Assembly (NCBI RefSeq): GCF_023721815.1
Contig: NZ_JAMDLI010000008.1
Coordinates: 581,944 to 645,943, forward strand
DNA length: 64,000 nt
Source of the DNA: Pleomorphomonas sp. JP5
GTDB lineage: Bacteria > Pseudomonadota > Alphaproteobacteria > Rhizobiales > Pleomorphomonadaceae
Direction: 5' to 3'
Shown piece by piece: positions 45,079-54,182 of this stretch. The notes under the pieces are model-generated. The model saw nothing but the letters and a program-made list of their open reading frames with translations, had not been told where the DNA came from and did no database searches. Position numbers and translations under genes: made by a program. The first letter of the stretch is position 1. Each line of letters begins with the position of its first letter.

Positions 45079-45157
45079 TTCCGCTTACGACTATCGTCCA
45101 AAGAACGTATTCCCTGGCTTTTTGATCGCGGAATTCAAGGCTGGAGCACCGGAGAAC

Positions 45158-46339
45158 ATGCGCAATATCGGAAGACGCGGCGGCGTAATGCTCCTGCTTG
45201 CCCTCGTGACCGCCTGCCAGCCAAGCAGTCCGTCGGGACCGCCGGCGGCCGGCAAGGCCGAGGTGGGCTACGTCACGCTTCAACCGACCAACGTGCCGCG
45301 CAACATTGAGCTGCCGGGCCGCGTCATCGCCCTCGCCACGGCGGAGATTCGTCCTCAGGTGAACGGCATCGTTCGGAAGATCGCTTTCAGGGAAGGCGGA
45401 GTAGTCAATGCCGGCGACGTGCTCTACGAGCTCGAAGACGCCAAGTTCAAGGCTGCCTATGCTGCTGCGGCGGCAGCCGTGAGAAAGGCCGAGGCGGCCA
45501 CGACCGGCGCGCAAACGGCTTTCGACCGCAACCAGAAACTCTCCGAGAGCAATGCCGTTGCCGCCCAGACGGTCGACGACGCCCGCTCGACGCTACTGCA
45601 GGCTGAAGCGTCGGAAGAGGCCGCCCGCGCCGACCTTGAGACGGCGCGCATAAATCTCGAAAATGCCACCATCCGCGCTCCGATCGGCGGCGTGATCGGG
45701 GTCTCCTCGGTCAGCGTCGGCGCTCTCGTCACCGAAAACCAGACCGGCGCCCTCGCCACCATTCGCCAGATCGATCCGATCAACGTCGACCTAGTCGATT
45801 CCAGCGCCAATCTGCTGCGCATCCGCGACGAGGTGGACAGCGGGCGTCTCGGGCGCGAGACTGGCAAGCCTCCGGCGGTGATGCTGACACTGGAAAACGG
45901 CAAGGCCTACGGCGAAACCGGCACGATCTCGCTCACCGAAATGGTGGTCAGCGAGACGACGGGCACCTTCACGCTTCGCGCCACCTTCCCCAACAGCCAG
46001 CGGGTTCTGTTGCCCGGCATGTTCGTTCAGGCCAGCGTCGATCTCGGAACGCTCAACGAGGCCTTCCTGGTGCCTCAGCGCGCGGTGACGCGTGGCGACG
46101 ATGGCATCGCCACGATCTATGTGGTGTCGGCCGACAACACGGCCGAGGCGAAGCGGATCACCACGGTCGGCACGTCCGACAACAACTGGATCGTCACCGA
46201 GGGCGCGTCCTCGGGCGACAGGCTGATCGTCGACGGCTTCCAGAAATTCTCGGCCGGCGCCGAGGTCACCCCCGTCGAGGCGACCATCGATGATGACGGC
46301 GTGGTCGGCCAGGACCTTAAGGCGGAGGACGGGAAATGA
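45158..46339 (+). CDS. RND efflux membrane fusion lipoprotein (AcrA-like)
   Basis: 393 residues from the ATG at 45158, with GGAG 5 bases upstream (an in-frame TTG at 45122 is less likely). The signal ends in a lipobox, LLALVTAC, so the protein is lipid-anchored. Lipoyl half-motifs IRPQVNGIVRKIAFREGGVVNAGDVLYELED and LENATIRAPIGGVIGVSSVSVGALV flank an alpha-hairpin; beta-barrel and membrane-proximal domains follow, with LLPGMFVQASVDLG. It is coupled to the pump gene by ATGA overlap. Confidence 0.93.
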   Translation: MRNIGRRGGVMLLLALVTACQPSSPSGPPAAGKAEVGYVTLQPTNVPRNIELPGRVIALATAEIRPQVNGIVRKIAFREGGVVNAGDVLYELEDAKFKAAYAAAAAAVRKAEAATTGAQTAFDRNQKLSESNAVAAQTVDDARSTLLQAEASEEAARADLETARINLENATIRAPIGGVIGVSSVSVGALVTENQTGALATIRQIDPINVDLVDSSANLLRIRDEVDSGRLGRETGKPPAVMLTLENGKAYGETGTISLTEMVVSETTGTFTLRATFPNSQRVLLPGMFVQASVDLGTLNEAFLVPQRAVTRGDDGIATIYVVSADNTAEAKRITTVGTSDNNWIVTEGASSGDRLIVDGFQKFSAGAEVTPVEATIDDDGVVGQDLKAEDGK

Positions 46340-49300
46340 ACTCCCCGTCACCACGCAACGCGCTTGCGAGCTTCTTCATCGCCCGGCCGGTGTTCGCCAT
46401 CGTACTGGCCATCGCCACACTGCTTGCCGGTGCGATGGGCATCTACTCGCTGTCGATCTCGCAATACCCCGACATCGCCCCGGTAACGGTTCGTGTCTCG
46501 GCCACCTACTCCGGCGCAACGGCCGAGGCGGTCGAGAATTCGGTCACCAAGAAGATCGAAAGCGCCATGACCGGGCTCGACGGCCTTCTTTACATGGAGT
46601 CGTCGTCCAGCACGGGTTCCGCGTCGATCGAGCTTACCTTCTCCAATGGAACCGACCCCGAACTGGCCCAGGTCGAGGTCCAGAACAAGCTTTCTCGCAT
46701 CGAGTCCCAACTGCCGGACGCCGTGCAGGATGCGGGACTTCGGGTCAACCGATCGCCATCCGGCATCCTGATGATCGGCAACATCATCTCTCGCGATGGC
46801 CGCTATACCTCGGACGAGCTGTCCGACATCATGTCAAGCCAGATCGAGGACCGCATCGAGCGGCTCGACGGCGTCGGTGGTGTGCAGTCCTTCGGTGCTG
46901 GCTATGCCATGCGCATCTGGCTCGATCCGGCGGCCATGCTGAAATACCAACTGGTGCCGAGCGACGTGACAGCCGCGATCAAGGCGCAGAATGCCCAGGT
47001 GGCCGCCGGTTCCATCGGCGCTACCCCTGTCGTGAAGGGACAGCAGCTCAAGGCCAGCATCGTCGCACAATCACAGATGACGTCGGTCGACGAGTTCAAA
47101 CGCATCAGTTTGAAAACCACGGCGGACGGTTCCGTCGTACGATTGGCCGACGTGGCTCGCGTCGAGGTCGGCCTTGAGAGCTATGGCCAGCAGTCTAGCT
47201 TCAACGGCATGCCGGCGGCCGGCTTCGGCGTTCAGCTCGCCTCCGGGGCCAATGCCATCACCACGGCGGACCTCGTCCATGCCGAGCTCGACAGCCTCCA
47301 GGACTCGCTGCCCGAAGGCGTTGAAATCGCCTACTCCTACGAAACGACACCCTTTGTCGAGCTGTCGATCGAAAAGGTGGTCGAGACGCTGATCGAGGCC
47401 ATCGTACTCGTGTTCCTGGTGCTGCTGCTTTTCCTGCAGAACATCCGCGCCACCCTGATCCCGATGATCGCCGTGCCCGTGGTTCTGCTCGGCACCTTCG
47501 GTGTGCTCGCGGCTCTCGGCTACTCCATCAACATGCTGACCATGTTCGCCATGGTCCTGGCCATCGGCCTACTCGTCGACGACGCCATCGTCGTGGTCGA
47601 GAACGTCGAGCGGATCATGCGGGACGAGAAGCTGCCGCCGCGCGAGGCTACCGAAAAATCCATGGGCGAGATCACAGGCGCTCTGATCGGCATCGCCTTG
47701 GTGCTGACCGCCGTGTTCATTCCGATGGCCTTCTTCTCCGGCTCGGTTGGCGTCATCTACCGGCAGTTCTCCGTGACGATCGCCAGCGCCATGCTGTTGT
47801 CGGTCCTGGTCGCCATCATCCTGACGCCTGCGCTTTGCGCGCTGATGCTGAAACCCAGCCACGAGGGACCGCTTCATCGCTGGCTCGGTTGGTTCGACCA
47901 GGGCTTTGCTCGTTTGACCAACGGCTACTCCACCACTGTCGGGCGGCTGGTCCTGCGACCGCTGCGGATGTTCGCGATCTTCCTGGCGCTGATCGGTGGC
48001 GCCTATGGCCTCTACAGCAAACTGCCGACATCATTCCTGCCCGAAGAGGATCAGGGCGTCCTGATGACGATGATCACGCTGCCAGCCGGCGCCAATGCAG
48101 CCCGCACCCAGGCGGTGATCGACAAGGTTCAGGACTACTATCTCAACGAGGAAAAGGACGCGATACAGAGCGTTTTCATGACGCTTGGCTTCGGGTTTTC
48201 CGGCAGCGGCGAGAACAGCGCCATGGGGTTCGTCCGCCTGAAGGACTTCGACCAGCGAACGGACAGCCGCCTTTCGGCAAACGCGGTTGCCGCGCGCGCC
48301 TCGGCGCATTTCCGGGCGATCCGGGACGCCGAGGTTTTCGTGCTGGCGCCCCCGGCCATTCAAGGGCTGGGCCAGACCAGCGGCTTCTCAATGTATCTGC
48401 AGGACAGCGGCAACGAGGGGCGCGACGCCCTCAACGCCGCGGCCAACGAAATGGCCGACAAGACTGCGACCAGCTCTTCGATCGCCGACCTGCGAGGCAA
48501 CACGCGCACCTTGGAGTCCCAGCTCAAGATCAACATCGATCGAAACAAGGCCGGTGCGCTCGGCGTCGATCTCTCCGGCATCAACAGCCTGATCACCACC
48601 GTCTTCTCCGGCTCGGACGTCAACGACTTCATCTACAATGGCGAGATAAAGCCCGTGTACGTGCAGGGCGACACGCCCTTTCGCATGCAGCCCGGCGACA
48701 TCGACCGCTGGTATGCACGCAACGACAGCGGCGAGATGGTGCCGTTTTCGGCCTTTGCCGGTACGGAATGGGTGAAGGGATCGCCTTCGCTTGCCCGCTT
48801 CAACGGCACCGCCGCCATTGCCCTTAACGGAACGGCGGCCAGCGGCGTCAGCTCCGGTGACGCGATGACGGCGGCCGAAGCATTGGTGAGCGAGCTCGAT
48901 GGCGGCTACTCGGCGGCCTGGTCGGGCCTCTCCTATCAGGAGCGTCTGGCCGGCTCGCAGGAGATGCTGCTTTACGCCGTATCGTTGGTCGTGGTCTTCC
49001 TCTGCCTGGCAGCGCTTTACGAAAGCTGGTCGATTCCCTTCTCGGTGTTGCTCGCGGTCCCGGTCGGGGTGTTCGGAGCGCTTGCCTTCGCGCAGCTGTT
49101 TGGCCAGTCGAACGACGTCTACTTCAAGGTAGGCTTGCTCACCACCATCGGACTCACCGCCAAGAACGCAATCCTGATCGTCGAGTTCGCCAAGGACCTG
49201 ATGGAGCGCGGCAGCACTGCGGTCGACGCCGTCGTCGAAGCCGCCCGGCTTCGCCTGCGGCCTATTGTCATGACATCGCTCGCCTTCGTGCTGGGTGTGC

Positions 49301-49482
49301 TTCCGCTCGCCCGGGCCACAGGGGCCGGTTCGGCGGCGCAGAATGCCATCGGGATTGGAGTCATGGGCGGCATGATCTCGGCAACATTGCTGGGCGTGTT
49401 CTTCGTGCCGCTTCTGTTCGTCACCATTCAGCGGATCACGACCGGCAGGCGGGAACCACGAGGTCACGCTCAAAAGGCGTGA
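46336..49482 (+). CDS. RND multidrug efflux permease (AcrB/HAE1-like)
   Basis: A 1048-residue inner membrane proton-driven pump. Twelve spans lie in two repeats, each with a large periplasmic loop. The proton-relay residues are present: the Asp pair in LLVDDAIVVVENVERIM (near residue 408) and the lysine in GLTAKNAILIVEFAKDLMERG (near 940). The N-terminus (FFIARPVFAIVLAIATLLAGAMGIYSLSISQYPDIAP) and FSGSVGVIYRQFSVTIASAM are typical of HAE1 drug pumps. There is no outer membrane channel gene next to it, so it must use one encoded elsewhere. Confidence 0.95.
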   Translation: MNSPSPRNALASFFIARPVFAIVLAIATLLAGAMGIYSLSISQYPDIAPVTVRVSATYSGATAEAVENSVTKKIESAMTGLDGLLYMESSSSTGSASIELTFSNGTDPELAQVEVQNKLSRIESQLPDAVQDAGLRVNRSPSGILMIGNIISRDGRYTSDELSDIMSSQIEDRIERLDGVGGVQSFGAGYAMRIWLDPAAMLKYQLVPSDVTAAIKAQNAQVAAGSIGATPVVKGQQLKASIVAQSQMTSVDEFKRISLKTTADGSVVRLADVARVEVGLESYGQQSSFNGMPAAGFGVQLASGANAITTADLVHAELDSLQDSLPEGVEIAYSYETTPFVELSIEKVVETLIEAIVLVFLVLLLFLQNIRATLIPMIAVPVVLLGTFGVLAALGYSINMLTMFAMVLAIGLLVDDAIVVVENVERIMRDEKLPPREATEKSMGEITGALIGIALVLTAVFIPMAFFSGSVGVIYRQFSVTIASAMLLSVLVAIILTPALCALMLKPSHEGPLHRWLGWFDQGFARLTNGYSTTVGRLVLRPLRMFAIFLALIGGAYGLYSKLPTSFLPEEDQGVLMTMITLPAGANAARTQAVIDKVQDYYLNEEKDAIQSVFMTLGFGFSGSGENSAMGFVRLKDFDQRTDSRLSANAVAARASAHFRAIRDAEVFVLAPPAIQGLGQTSGFSMYLQDSGNEGRDALNAAANEMADKTATSSSIADLRGNTRTLESQLKINIDRNKAGALGVDLSGINSLITTVFSGSDVNDFIYNGEIKPVYVQGDTPFRMQPGDIDRWYARNDSGEMVPFSAFAGTEWVKGSPSLARFNGTAAIALNGTAASGVSSGDAMTAAEALVSELDGGYSAAWSGLSYQERLAGSQEMLLYAVSLVVVFLCLAALYESWSIPFSVLLAVPVGVFGALAFAQLFGQSNDVYFKVGLLTTIGLTAKNAILIVEFAKDLMERGSTAVDAVVEAARLRLRPIVMTSLAFVLGVLPLARATGAGSAAQNAIGIGVMGGMISATLLGVFFVPLLFVTIQRITTGRREPRGHAQKA

Positions 49483-49693
49483 TGACGCCCACGAGAGGAG
49501 CCCGCGCGAAGCGTACACCCCAAGGCGTCAGCACGCGATGGGCAAGACGTTTGCGGCAAAGCCATATGCAATCGGGATATCGTTCCGGCGATCGACGGAA
49601 AAAGGAAAAACCAGCCCTGATGGCCCTTATCGACATTGGCTACCCTCTTGAGAGCCGGCATCGCCGACGCGCGACAGTCATCCGAGAGGGCAA

Positions 49694-50638
49694 ATGGTCG
49701 AGGGGAGCACGCCAGGCAGACCAGCCGTTATCGGCGACTTGCATCTATCGCGGATCGGGCTTGGCACGGCGGCTCTCAAAACGGGTGAAAGCCGGTTCAC
49801 CGAGGCTATCCGCCAAGCGTCGGAGCTGGGCATCAACTGGATCGATACCGACGCCATACTCGATCGTGGCGACATCGAACGGCGCATAGGCGCCAGCCTT
49901 AACACGCTACCGGCAGGCGATCGGCCCTTCGTTTCGTTGGCTGTCGGCTTCGACTGGGATGGTCGCTCCAGACACGCCCAACTGCGCCCCACCTTCGATC
50001 CGAGGCGGTTGCGTCGGCAACTTGAGAGGTCGCTCTCCCGACTCGGCGCCGAAACAGCGGACCTCGTCAAACTCCACCTCCCCATCGCTTCCGATGCTCT
50101 TTTCGAGGATGCATGGTCCTTGCTCCTCGATTTGCGGCAGAAGGGACTCCTGAGACACCTGGGACTGATCGCGCCTGACAGCAGCCATCTTGAACGGGCC
50201 GAACGGATCGGCGCCTGTGACACCGTGCATGTGGAGATGTCCCTGTTCGATCGTCGCGTCAGTGACGGCGAGTTGCCGGTGCGGCGTCAGCGGACGCCGG
50301 CGGTCATCGCAAACCACGCGTTCGGGCCCGACCTGGCGGTCTTGCCGAATGATCGGGAAGGGTCAGCCAACACCTTGCAGCCAATGCGGCTTCTCCTTCG
50401 GACCATAGCCGCTCGCCGACGCGCGTCTCCGGCCGCCGTGGCGGCTGCCTGGAGTCTGAGCTGGCCGGGGGTGGCCGCGGTCGCAGTCGGCATTCACACT
50501 CCCGACGAGCTCCCAGCCATAGCGAAGGCGGCCGAGATCACGCTTTCGCCGCGCGATTTTTCCGACATCGGCAAGCTGCTGCCCACCTTGGGCAGTGGAC
50601 GAGGTCCGGTGCATCCTCGTCTCGCAGGGACAGGGTGA
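49694..50638 (+). CDS. Aldo/keto reductase-like protein without Tyr/Lys of the catalytic tetrad
   Basis: 314 residues that thread the aldo/keto reductase barrel: IGLGTAALKTGESRFTEAIRQASELGINWIDTD at the start, DPRRLRRQLERSLSRLGAETADLVKLHLP in the middle, and AAWSLSWPGVAAVAVGIHTPDEL at the end. The tetrad Asp (IDTD) and His (KLHLP) are kept, but the Tyr expected after DTxxxY is Leu (DTDAILDRG) and the Lys expected in xSTKVG is Ala (VSLAVG). The protein may bind a ligand or NADP without classic reduction. It lies directly upstream of metQNI, same direction. The ATG at 49694 has GAGGG ahead. Confidence 0.75.
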   Translation: MVEGSTPGRPAVIGDLHLSRIGLGTAALKTGESRFTEAIRQASELGINWIDTDAILDRGDIERRIGASLNTLPAGDRPFVSLAVGFDWDGRSRHAQLRPTFDPRRLRRQLERSLSRLGAETADLVKLHLPIASDALFEDAWSLLLDLRQKGLLRHLGLIAPDSSHLERAERIGACDTVHVEMSLFDRRVSDGELPVRRQRTPAVIANHAFGPDLAVLPNDREGSANTLQPMRLLLRTIAARRRASPAAVAAAWSLSWPGVAAVAVGIHTPDELPAIAKAAEITLSPRDFSDIGKLLPTLGSGRGPVHPRLAGTG

Positions 50639-50713
50639 ACCCTCGCCCAGCAACGACAGCACCCTGCCCGGCAGAGGTGCCAGTCATGGACAGCACGCCC
50701 ATCGCAATCGAGG
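50615..50713 (+). promoter_or_regulatory. Structured leader ahead of metQ, possibly SAM-responsive
   Basis: A possible closing stem pairs CCTCG (50615-50619) with CGAGG (50709-50713). Inside are AGGGACAGGG, GAACCC, CAGCAACG, a firm hairpin GCACC-CTGCC / GGCAG-A-GGTGC (50659-50680) and GGTGCCAGTC, which recall the SAM-I/SAM-IV core order. The kink-turn GATGA is missing and the element starts inside the preceding gene, so this is a weak call. Methionine uptake genes downstream make a SAM sensor plausible. Confidence 0.25.
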
Positions 50714-50888
50714 CCATAGAAAATTCGTCCGACACATGGCCGATTGTTGGTAGATCTTTTCGCGAGCTCATTGCACAAGCGTTGTGCACATCGTCGCCGA
50801 GACAGCCCGCATCTGCCATAGTCTCATCCGAAACGAAGCCTTCGTTCCGAAGTCCGGATGCCGGATGTCCAACAGGAAATTTTACGAG

Positions 50889-51725
50889 ATGACCAAAGCC
50901 CTCCCCTTCGCCTTCACCCGTCGCGCCGGCCTAGCTACCATTGTCGGCGTCGCGGCGCTGATGTCCGTCGCGGCCTTCGCTTCGACCGTGGCCCTCGCCG
51001 CCGACAAGACGTCGGTGAAGGTCGGCATCATGTCGGGCGAGGATGAAGACGTCTGGCGGGCCGCGGCGGCAGAGGCGGAGAAGGTTGGCCTGACGCTGGA
51101 GCTGGTCACCTTCAACGACTACACCCAGCCCAACGAGGCCCTGGAGCGCGGCGAAATCGACGCCAATGCTTTCCAGCACAAGCCCTATCTCGACAACCAG
51201 ATCCAGCAGAACGGCTATCACATCGTCGTTGCCGGCTACACCGGTCTGTGGCCAATCGGCCTTTACTCGAAGACCCACACCAAGATCGCCGACATCAAGG
51301 ACGGCGCCAGCATCGGCGTCCCCAACGACCCGTCCAACGAAGGGCGCGCACTCAAGGTGTTGGAGCAGTTGGGCCTTATCAAACTCGCCCCCGGTACAGG
51401 CATCCTCGCCACCGTCGCTGACGTCGTCGAGAACCCGAAGAACCTTGAGATCAAGGAGCTCGATGCCGGCGTGGTCGGTCGGGCCATCGACGATCTCGAC
51501 GGCGCAGTCGTCAACACCGACTGGGCTTTGAAGGCCGGTCTCTCGGCCAAGGACCGCATTGCCCAGGAAGCGATCACCGACAACCCCTACAGGAACTTCA
51601 TCGCAGTCCGCGAAGCCGATGCCAAGGAGCCTTGGGTGGTCAAGCTCGTTGCGGCCTACCAGAATCCGACCGTCAAGGCCGTGTTCGACGAGGTCTACAA
51701 GGGCACTGGCGTCGCCGCCTATTGA
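50889..51725 (+). CDS. metQ: D-methionine-binding protein MetQ
   Basis: 278 residues from the ATG at 50889, the start giving a normal signal peptide (FTRRAGLATIVGVAALMSVA ... TVALA); starts 8 and 35 codons upstream are open but weaker. The mature protein is NlpA/MetQ-like: VKVGIMSGEDEDVWRAAAAEAEKVGLTLELVTFNDYTQPNEALERGEIDANAFQHKPYLDN and SIGVPNDPSNEGRALKVLEQLGLI. No lipobox cysteine, so it is a soluble periplasmic form. It heads metQ-metN-metI. Confidence 0.92.
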   Translation: MTKALPFAFTRRAGLATIVGVAALMSVAAFASTVALAADKTSVKVGIMSGEDEDVWRAAAAEAEKVGLTLELVTFNDYTQPNEALERGEIDANAFQHKPYLDNQIQQNGYHIVVAGYTGLWPIGLYSKTHTKIADIKDGASIGVPNDPSNEGRALKVLEQLGLIKLAPGTGILATVADVVENPKNLEIKELDAGVVGRAIDDLDGAVVNTDWALKAGLSAKDRIAQEAITDNPYRNFIAVREADAKEPWVVKLVAAYQNPTVKAVFDEVYKGTGVAAY

Positions 51726-51824
51726 CCTCGGGGACAGAAAGCCGTTGAAGAAGCGGTTCGGCGGCGGTTTTCCGCCGGATCGCGTTCATCGGGGAGGCCC
51801 GACCGCGCACTCTCCGGACGAGAC

Positions 51825-52928
51825 ATGACTGGAAGAAACTTGAACTCGCAGCCGTCCGCCACAGCCTTCACGGCTGTGGACCCCGCAGCTGGCGCCCCAG
51901 GCACGCCTGTCGTCGCCCTATCCGGCGTCAGCCGCAGCTTCGGCCCGACACATGCCCTCGACGATCTGTCGCTCACCGTACGGCGCGGCGAAATCCTCGG
52001 CATCATTGGTCGATCCGGTGCAGGCAAGTCGACCCTGATCCGCTGCCTGAATGGTCTCGAGCGCCCCGACAGTGGCCGCATTGAGATCGAGGGCCGCAAC
52101 ATCGTCGGCCTGAGCGAAAGCGAACTGCAACCCATCCGCCGCAAGATCGGCATGATCTTCCAGCACTTCAACCTGATGTCCGCCAAGACCGTGGCGGAAA
52201 ATGTCGCCCTTCCGCTGAAGATCGCCGGTTGGGGCAAAGCCGAACGGCGCGCACGAGCGCTGGAGTTGCTTGACCTCGTCGGCTTGTCCGACAAGGCCGA
52301 TGCCTACCCGGCGGCCCTTTCGGGCGGGCAGAAGCAACGGGTCGGCATCGCAAGAGCGCTGTCTGCCCGGCCCGCCCTGCTGCTTTCCGACGAGGCGACG
52401 TCAGCGCTTGATCCGGAGACGACCCGCGCCATTCTGACACTCCTCAAGGACATCAATCGCAAGCTCGGCGTCACCGTCGTCCTCATCACGCACGAGATGG
52501 AAGTGGTGCGGACCATCGGGGACCGTGTGGTGGTGCTTGAAGCGGGCCGCGTCGTCGAGGAAGGAGAAGTGTGGCACGTCTTCTCCGATCCGAAGACAGA
52601 GCTGACCCAAAGCCTTTTGTCCGGCATCCGGCCGCAGCTGCCTGCGCATATCGCCTCGCGACTGGCTTCCGATGGTCCAGAGACCGTCCTCGGCGTCGAT
52701 CTTACCGATCCTGCCTTGGGCAATGGTCTGTTCTCGGAAATCCTGTCTCATCTGCCGGCAGCGCATTTCCTCCATGGCGGCATCGACCACATCCACGACC
52801 AGCCGGTCGCCCGCTTCTTTCTGACCGTACCGCGCGAGCCGGCCAGCCTCGTTGACGAGGCCACCGCCTATCTCCGCTCCATCAATGCCCGCGTCGAGGT
52901 GCTAGGCCATGTCGCCCGTCCTGTTTAA
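51825..52928 (+). CDS. metN: Methionine ABC transporter ATPase
   Basis: 367 residues: a 30-residue extra N-terminus, then an ATPase with Walker A GRSGAGKST, FQHFNLMSAKTVAENVALPLKI, signature LSGGQKQRVGIARAL, Walker B LLLSDEATSALDPETT and ITHEMEVVRTI. A C-terminal NIL domain (about 285-365, GNGLFSEILSHLPAAHFLHGGIDHI) senses methionine and inhibits transport. It overlaps metI by 20 bases. Confidence 0.95.
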   Translation: MTGRNLNSQPSATAFTAVDPAAGAPGTPVVALSGVSRSFGPTHALDDLSLTVRRGEILGIIGRSGAGKSTLIRCLNGLERPDSGRIEIEGRNIVGLSESELQPIRRKIGMIFQHFNLMSAKTVAENVALPLKIAGWGKAERRARALELLDLVGLSDKADAYPAALSGGQKQRVGIARALSARPALLLSDEATSALDPETTRAILTLLKDINRKLGVTVVLITHEMEVVRTIGDRVVVLEAGRVVEEGEVWHVFSDPKTELTQSLLSGIRPQLPAHIASRLASDGPETVLGVDLTDPALGNGLFSEILSHLPAAHFLHGGIDHIHDQPVARFFLTVPREPASLVDEATAYLRSINARVEVLGHVARPV

Positions 52929-53565
52929 CCTCCTGCTCCAGTCGATTTGGGAGACGGTGGTCATGACGCTGGCCTCCGGCGTGATCTCCTTCGTCGCCGG
53001 CCTGCCGCTGGCACTCATTCTGGTCGCGACCGATCGCGGCGGCATTGCCGAGAACATGATCGTCAACCGTGCCCTGGGCTGGGTGATCAATGGCTTCCGT
53101 TCCGTTCCATTCATCATCCTGCTCGTGGCGCTGATCCCGATCACCCGGCTTCTCGTCGGTACGTCGCTCGGAACGGCGGCGGCCATCGTGCCTCTGGCCA
53201 TTGCCGCCGCCCCCTACTACGCCCGCGTCGCCGAGGTGTCGCTGCGCGAGGTCGATCCCGGCCTGATCGAGGCGGCGCGCGCCATGGGCGGCAACCGCTG
53301 GACCATCGTCCGCGAAGTCCTGGTCCCGGAGGCGATGCCCGGCATCGTGGCCGGCTTCACGGTAACGCTCGTCACCCTTGTCGGTGCCTCGGCCATGGCT
53401 GGAGCAATCGGGGCTGGCGGCCTCGGCGATCTCGCCATCCGATACGGCTACCAGCGCTTCGAGACCGGCATCATGATCGCCGTCGTCGCCGTGCTGATAA
53501 TCCTGGTGTCGGGCATTCAGTGGCTAGGCGACCGACTCGTCGCTCGTCTCGACCACCGCGCCTGA
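52909..53565 (+). CDS. metI: Methionine ABC transporter permease
   Basis: A 218-residue permease with five spans. The ATPase-coupling EAA loop PGLIEAARAMGGNRWTIVREVLVPEAMPGIVAGFTVTLVTLVGASAMAGAIGAGGLGDLA is textbook MetI. The start lies inside the end of metN, so translation is coupled. Last gene of the methionine operon. Confidence 0.95.
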   Translation: MSPVLFNLLLQSIWETVVMTLASGVISFVAGLPLALILVATDRGGIAENMIVNRALGWVINGFRSVPFIILLVALIPITRLLVGTSLGTAAAIVPLAIAAAPYYARVAEVSLREVDPGLIEAARAMGGNRWTIVREVLVPEAMPGIVAGFTVTLVTLVGASAMAGAIGAGGLGDLAIRYGYQRFETGIMIAVVAVLIILVSGIQWLGDRLVARLDHRA

Positions 53566-53822
53566 TCCAAAGAACGGGCATTCCGCGCCTGGGCACGGTG
53601 GAGATCACCCGAGCCAATCGCCTTGTTCGCGTCGATCTTTCGGAATGGCCACCCCCGCATTGAGGCCATGCCCCGACGCCGCCACGAGTGAAGTTCCGGA
53701 TAAGCCCGACGTGCGACGTCCATCCTTCGGCACGACCGTGCCGCTCGATGGGCGGGAAGCGGCCCACTCGCGCCGCACTCGAGATGATCAGATTACATAC
53801 CATCATGCATGAAACATCCATT

Positions 53823-53838
53823 TCATACGTTAGTATGA
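53823..53838. promoter_or_regulatory. 16-base dyad of unknown use
   Basis: TCATAC (53823-53828), 4-base spacer, GTATGA (53833-53838), a perfect 6-base inverted repeat in AT-rich DNA about 345 bases before the transporter gene. It could be an operator for a second regulator. Confidence 0.3.
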
Positions 53839-53977
53839 CTCCGACCGTTCACGGCACAGCTTTGACGAGATTCCAGAGCATCACATTCCTTTTTAAATCA
53901 ATTATATAGCCCGAAATCGCCATAGCGATCACGATCAAGGGGTGCATGACCCCCAACATGACGAAACCGAAAGGGAC

Positions 53978-54012
53978 TTGACGCCCCAACCCCGTCATGG
54001 AACTAATCTTCC
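53978..54012 (+). promoter_or_regulatory. Promoter and IolR operator of the inositol transporter
   Basis: TTGACG (53978-53983), then at 53999-54012 the palindrome GGAA-CTAATC-TTCC, extended to ATGGAA...TTCCAT. The palindrome covers the -10 position, a classic place for repression. It fits the GGAA-N6-TTCC motif published for Sinorhizobium IolR. Confidence 0.7.
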
Positions 54013-54182
54013 ATTCTAGACAGGAAAACAGTCGTTTCATTCCTGAAGGAGTGAGGCACGGGAGGAGGCCGGTCCGCGGGGAGCCGACCGGCAGATGGTA
54101 GGGAGGAGACGGTCAGGCAGCGAAGCCAGTTCCATGGCGGCGCGGCGACCTCTTGCTCGACACCGCAACCGAGGTATCGGAA

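Larger units (their letters stand above)
53566..54182. other. Long AT-rich intergenic region before the inositol transporter
   Basis: 617 bases, unusually AT-rich from about 53780 to 54050. It holds a TCATAC-GTTA-GTATGA dyad (53823-53838), a TTGACG -35 box (53978-53983) and an IolR-type palindrome over the expected -10. A 49-codon minus-strand frame here (53849-53998) looks membrane-like but is not convincing as a gene. Confidence 0.6.

Noticed and set aside
53849-54040. Minus-strand 63-codon frame with a hydrophobic segment (GFVMLGVMHPLIVIAMAISG)
   Set aside because: It lies in AT-rich promoter DNA, its best start overlaps the IolR operator, and I recognise no family; the hydrophobic look follows from AT-rich codons.
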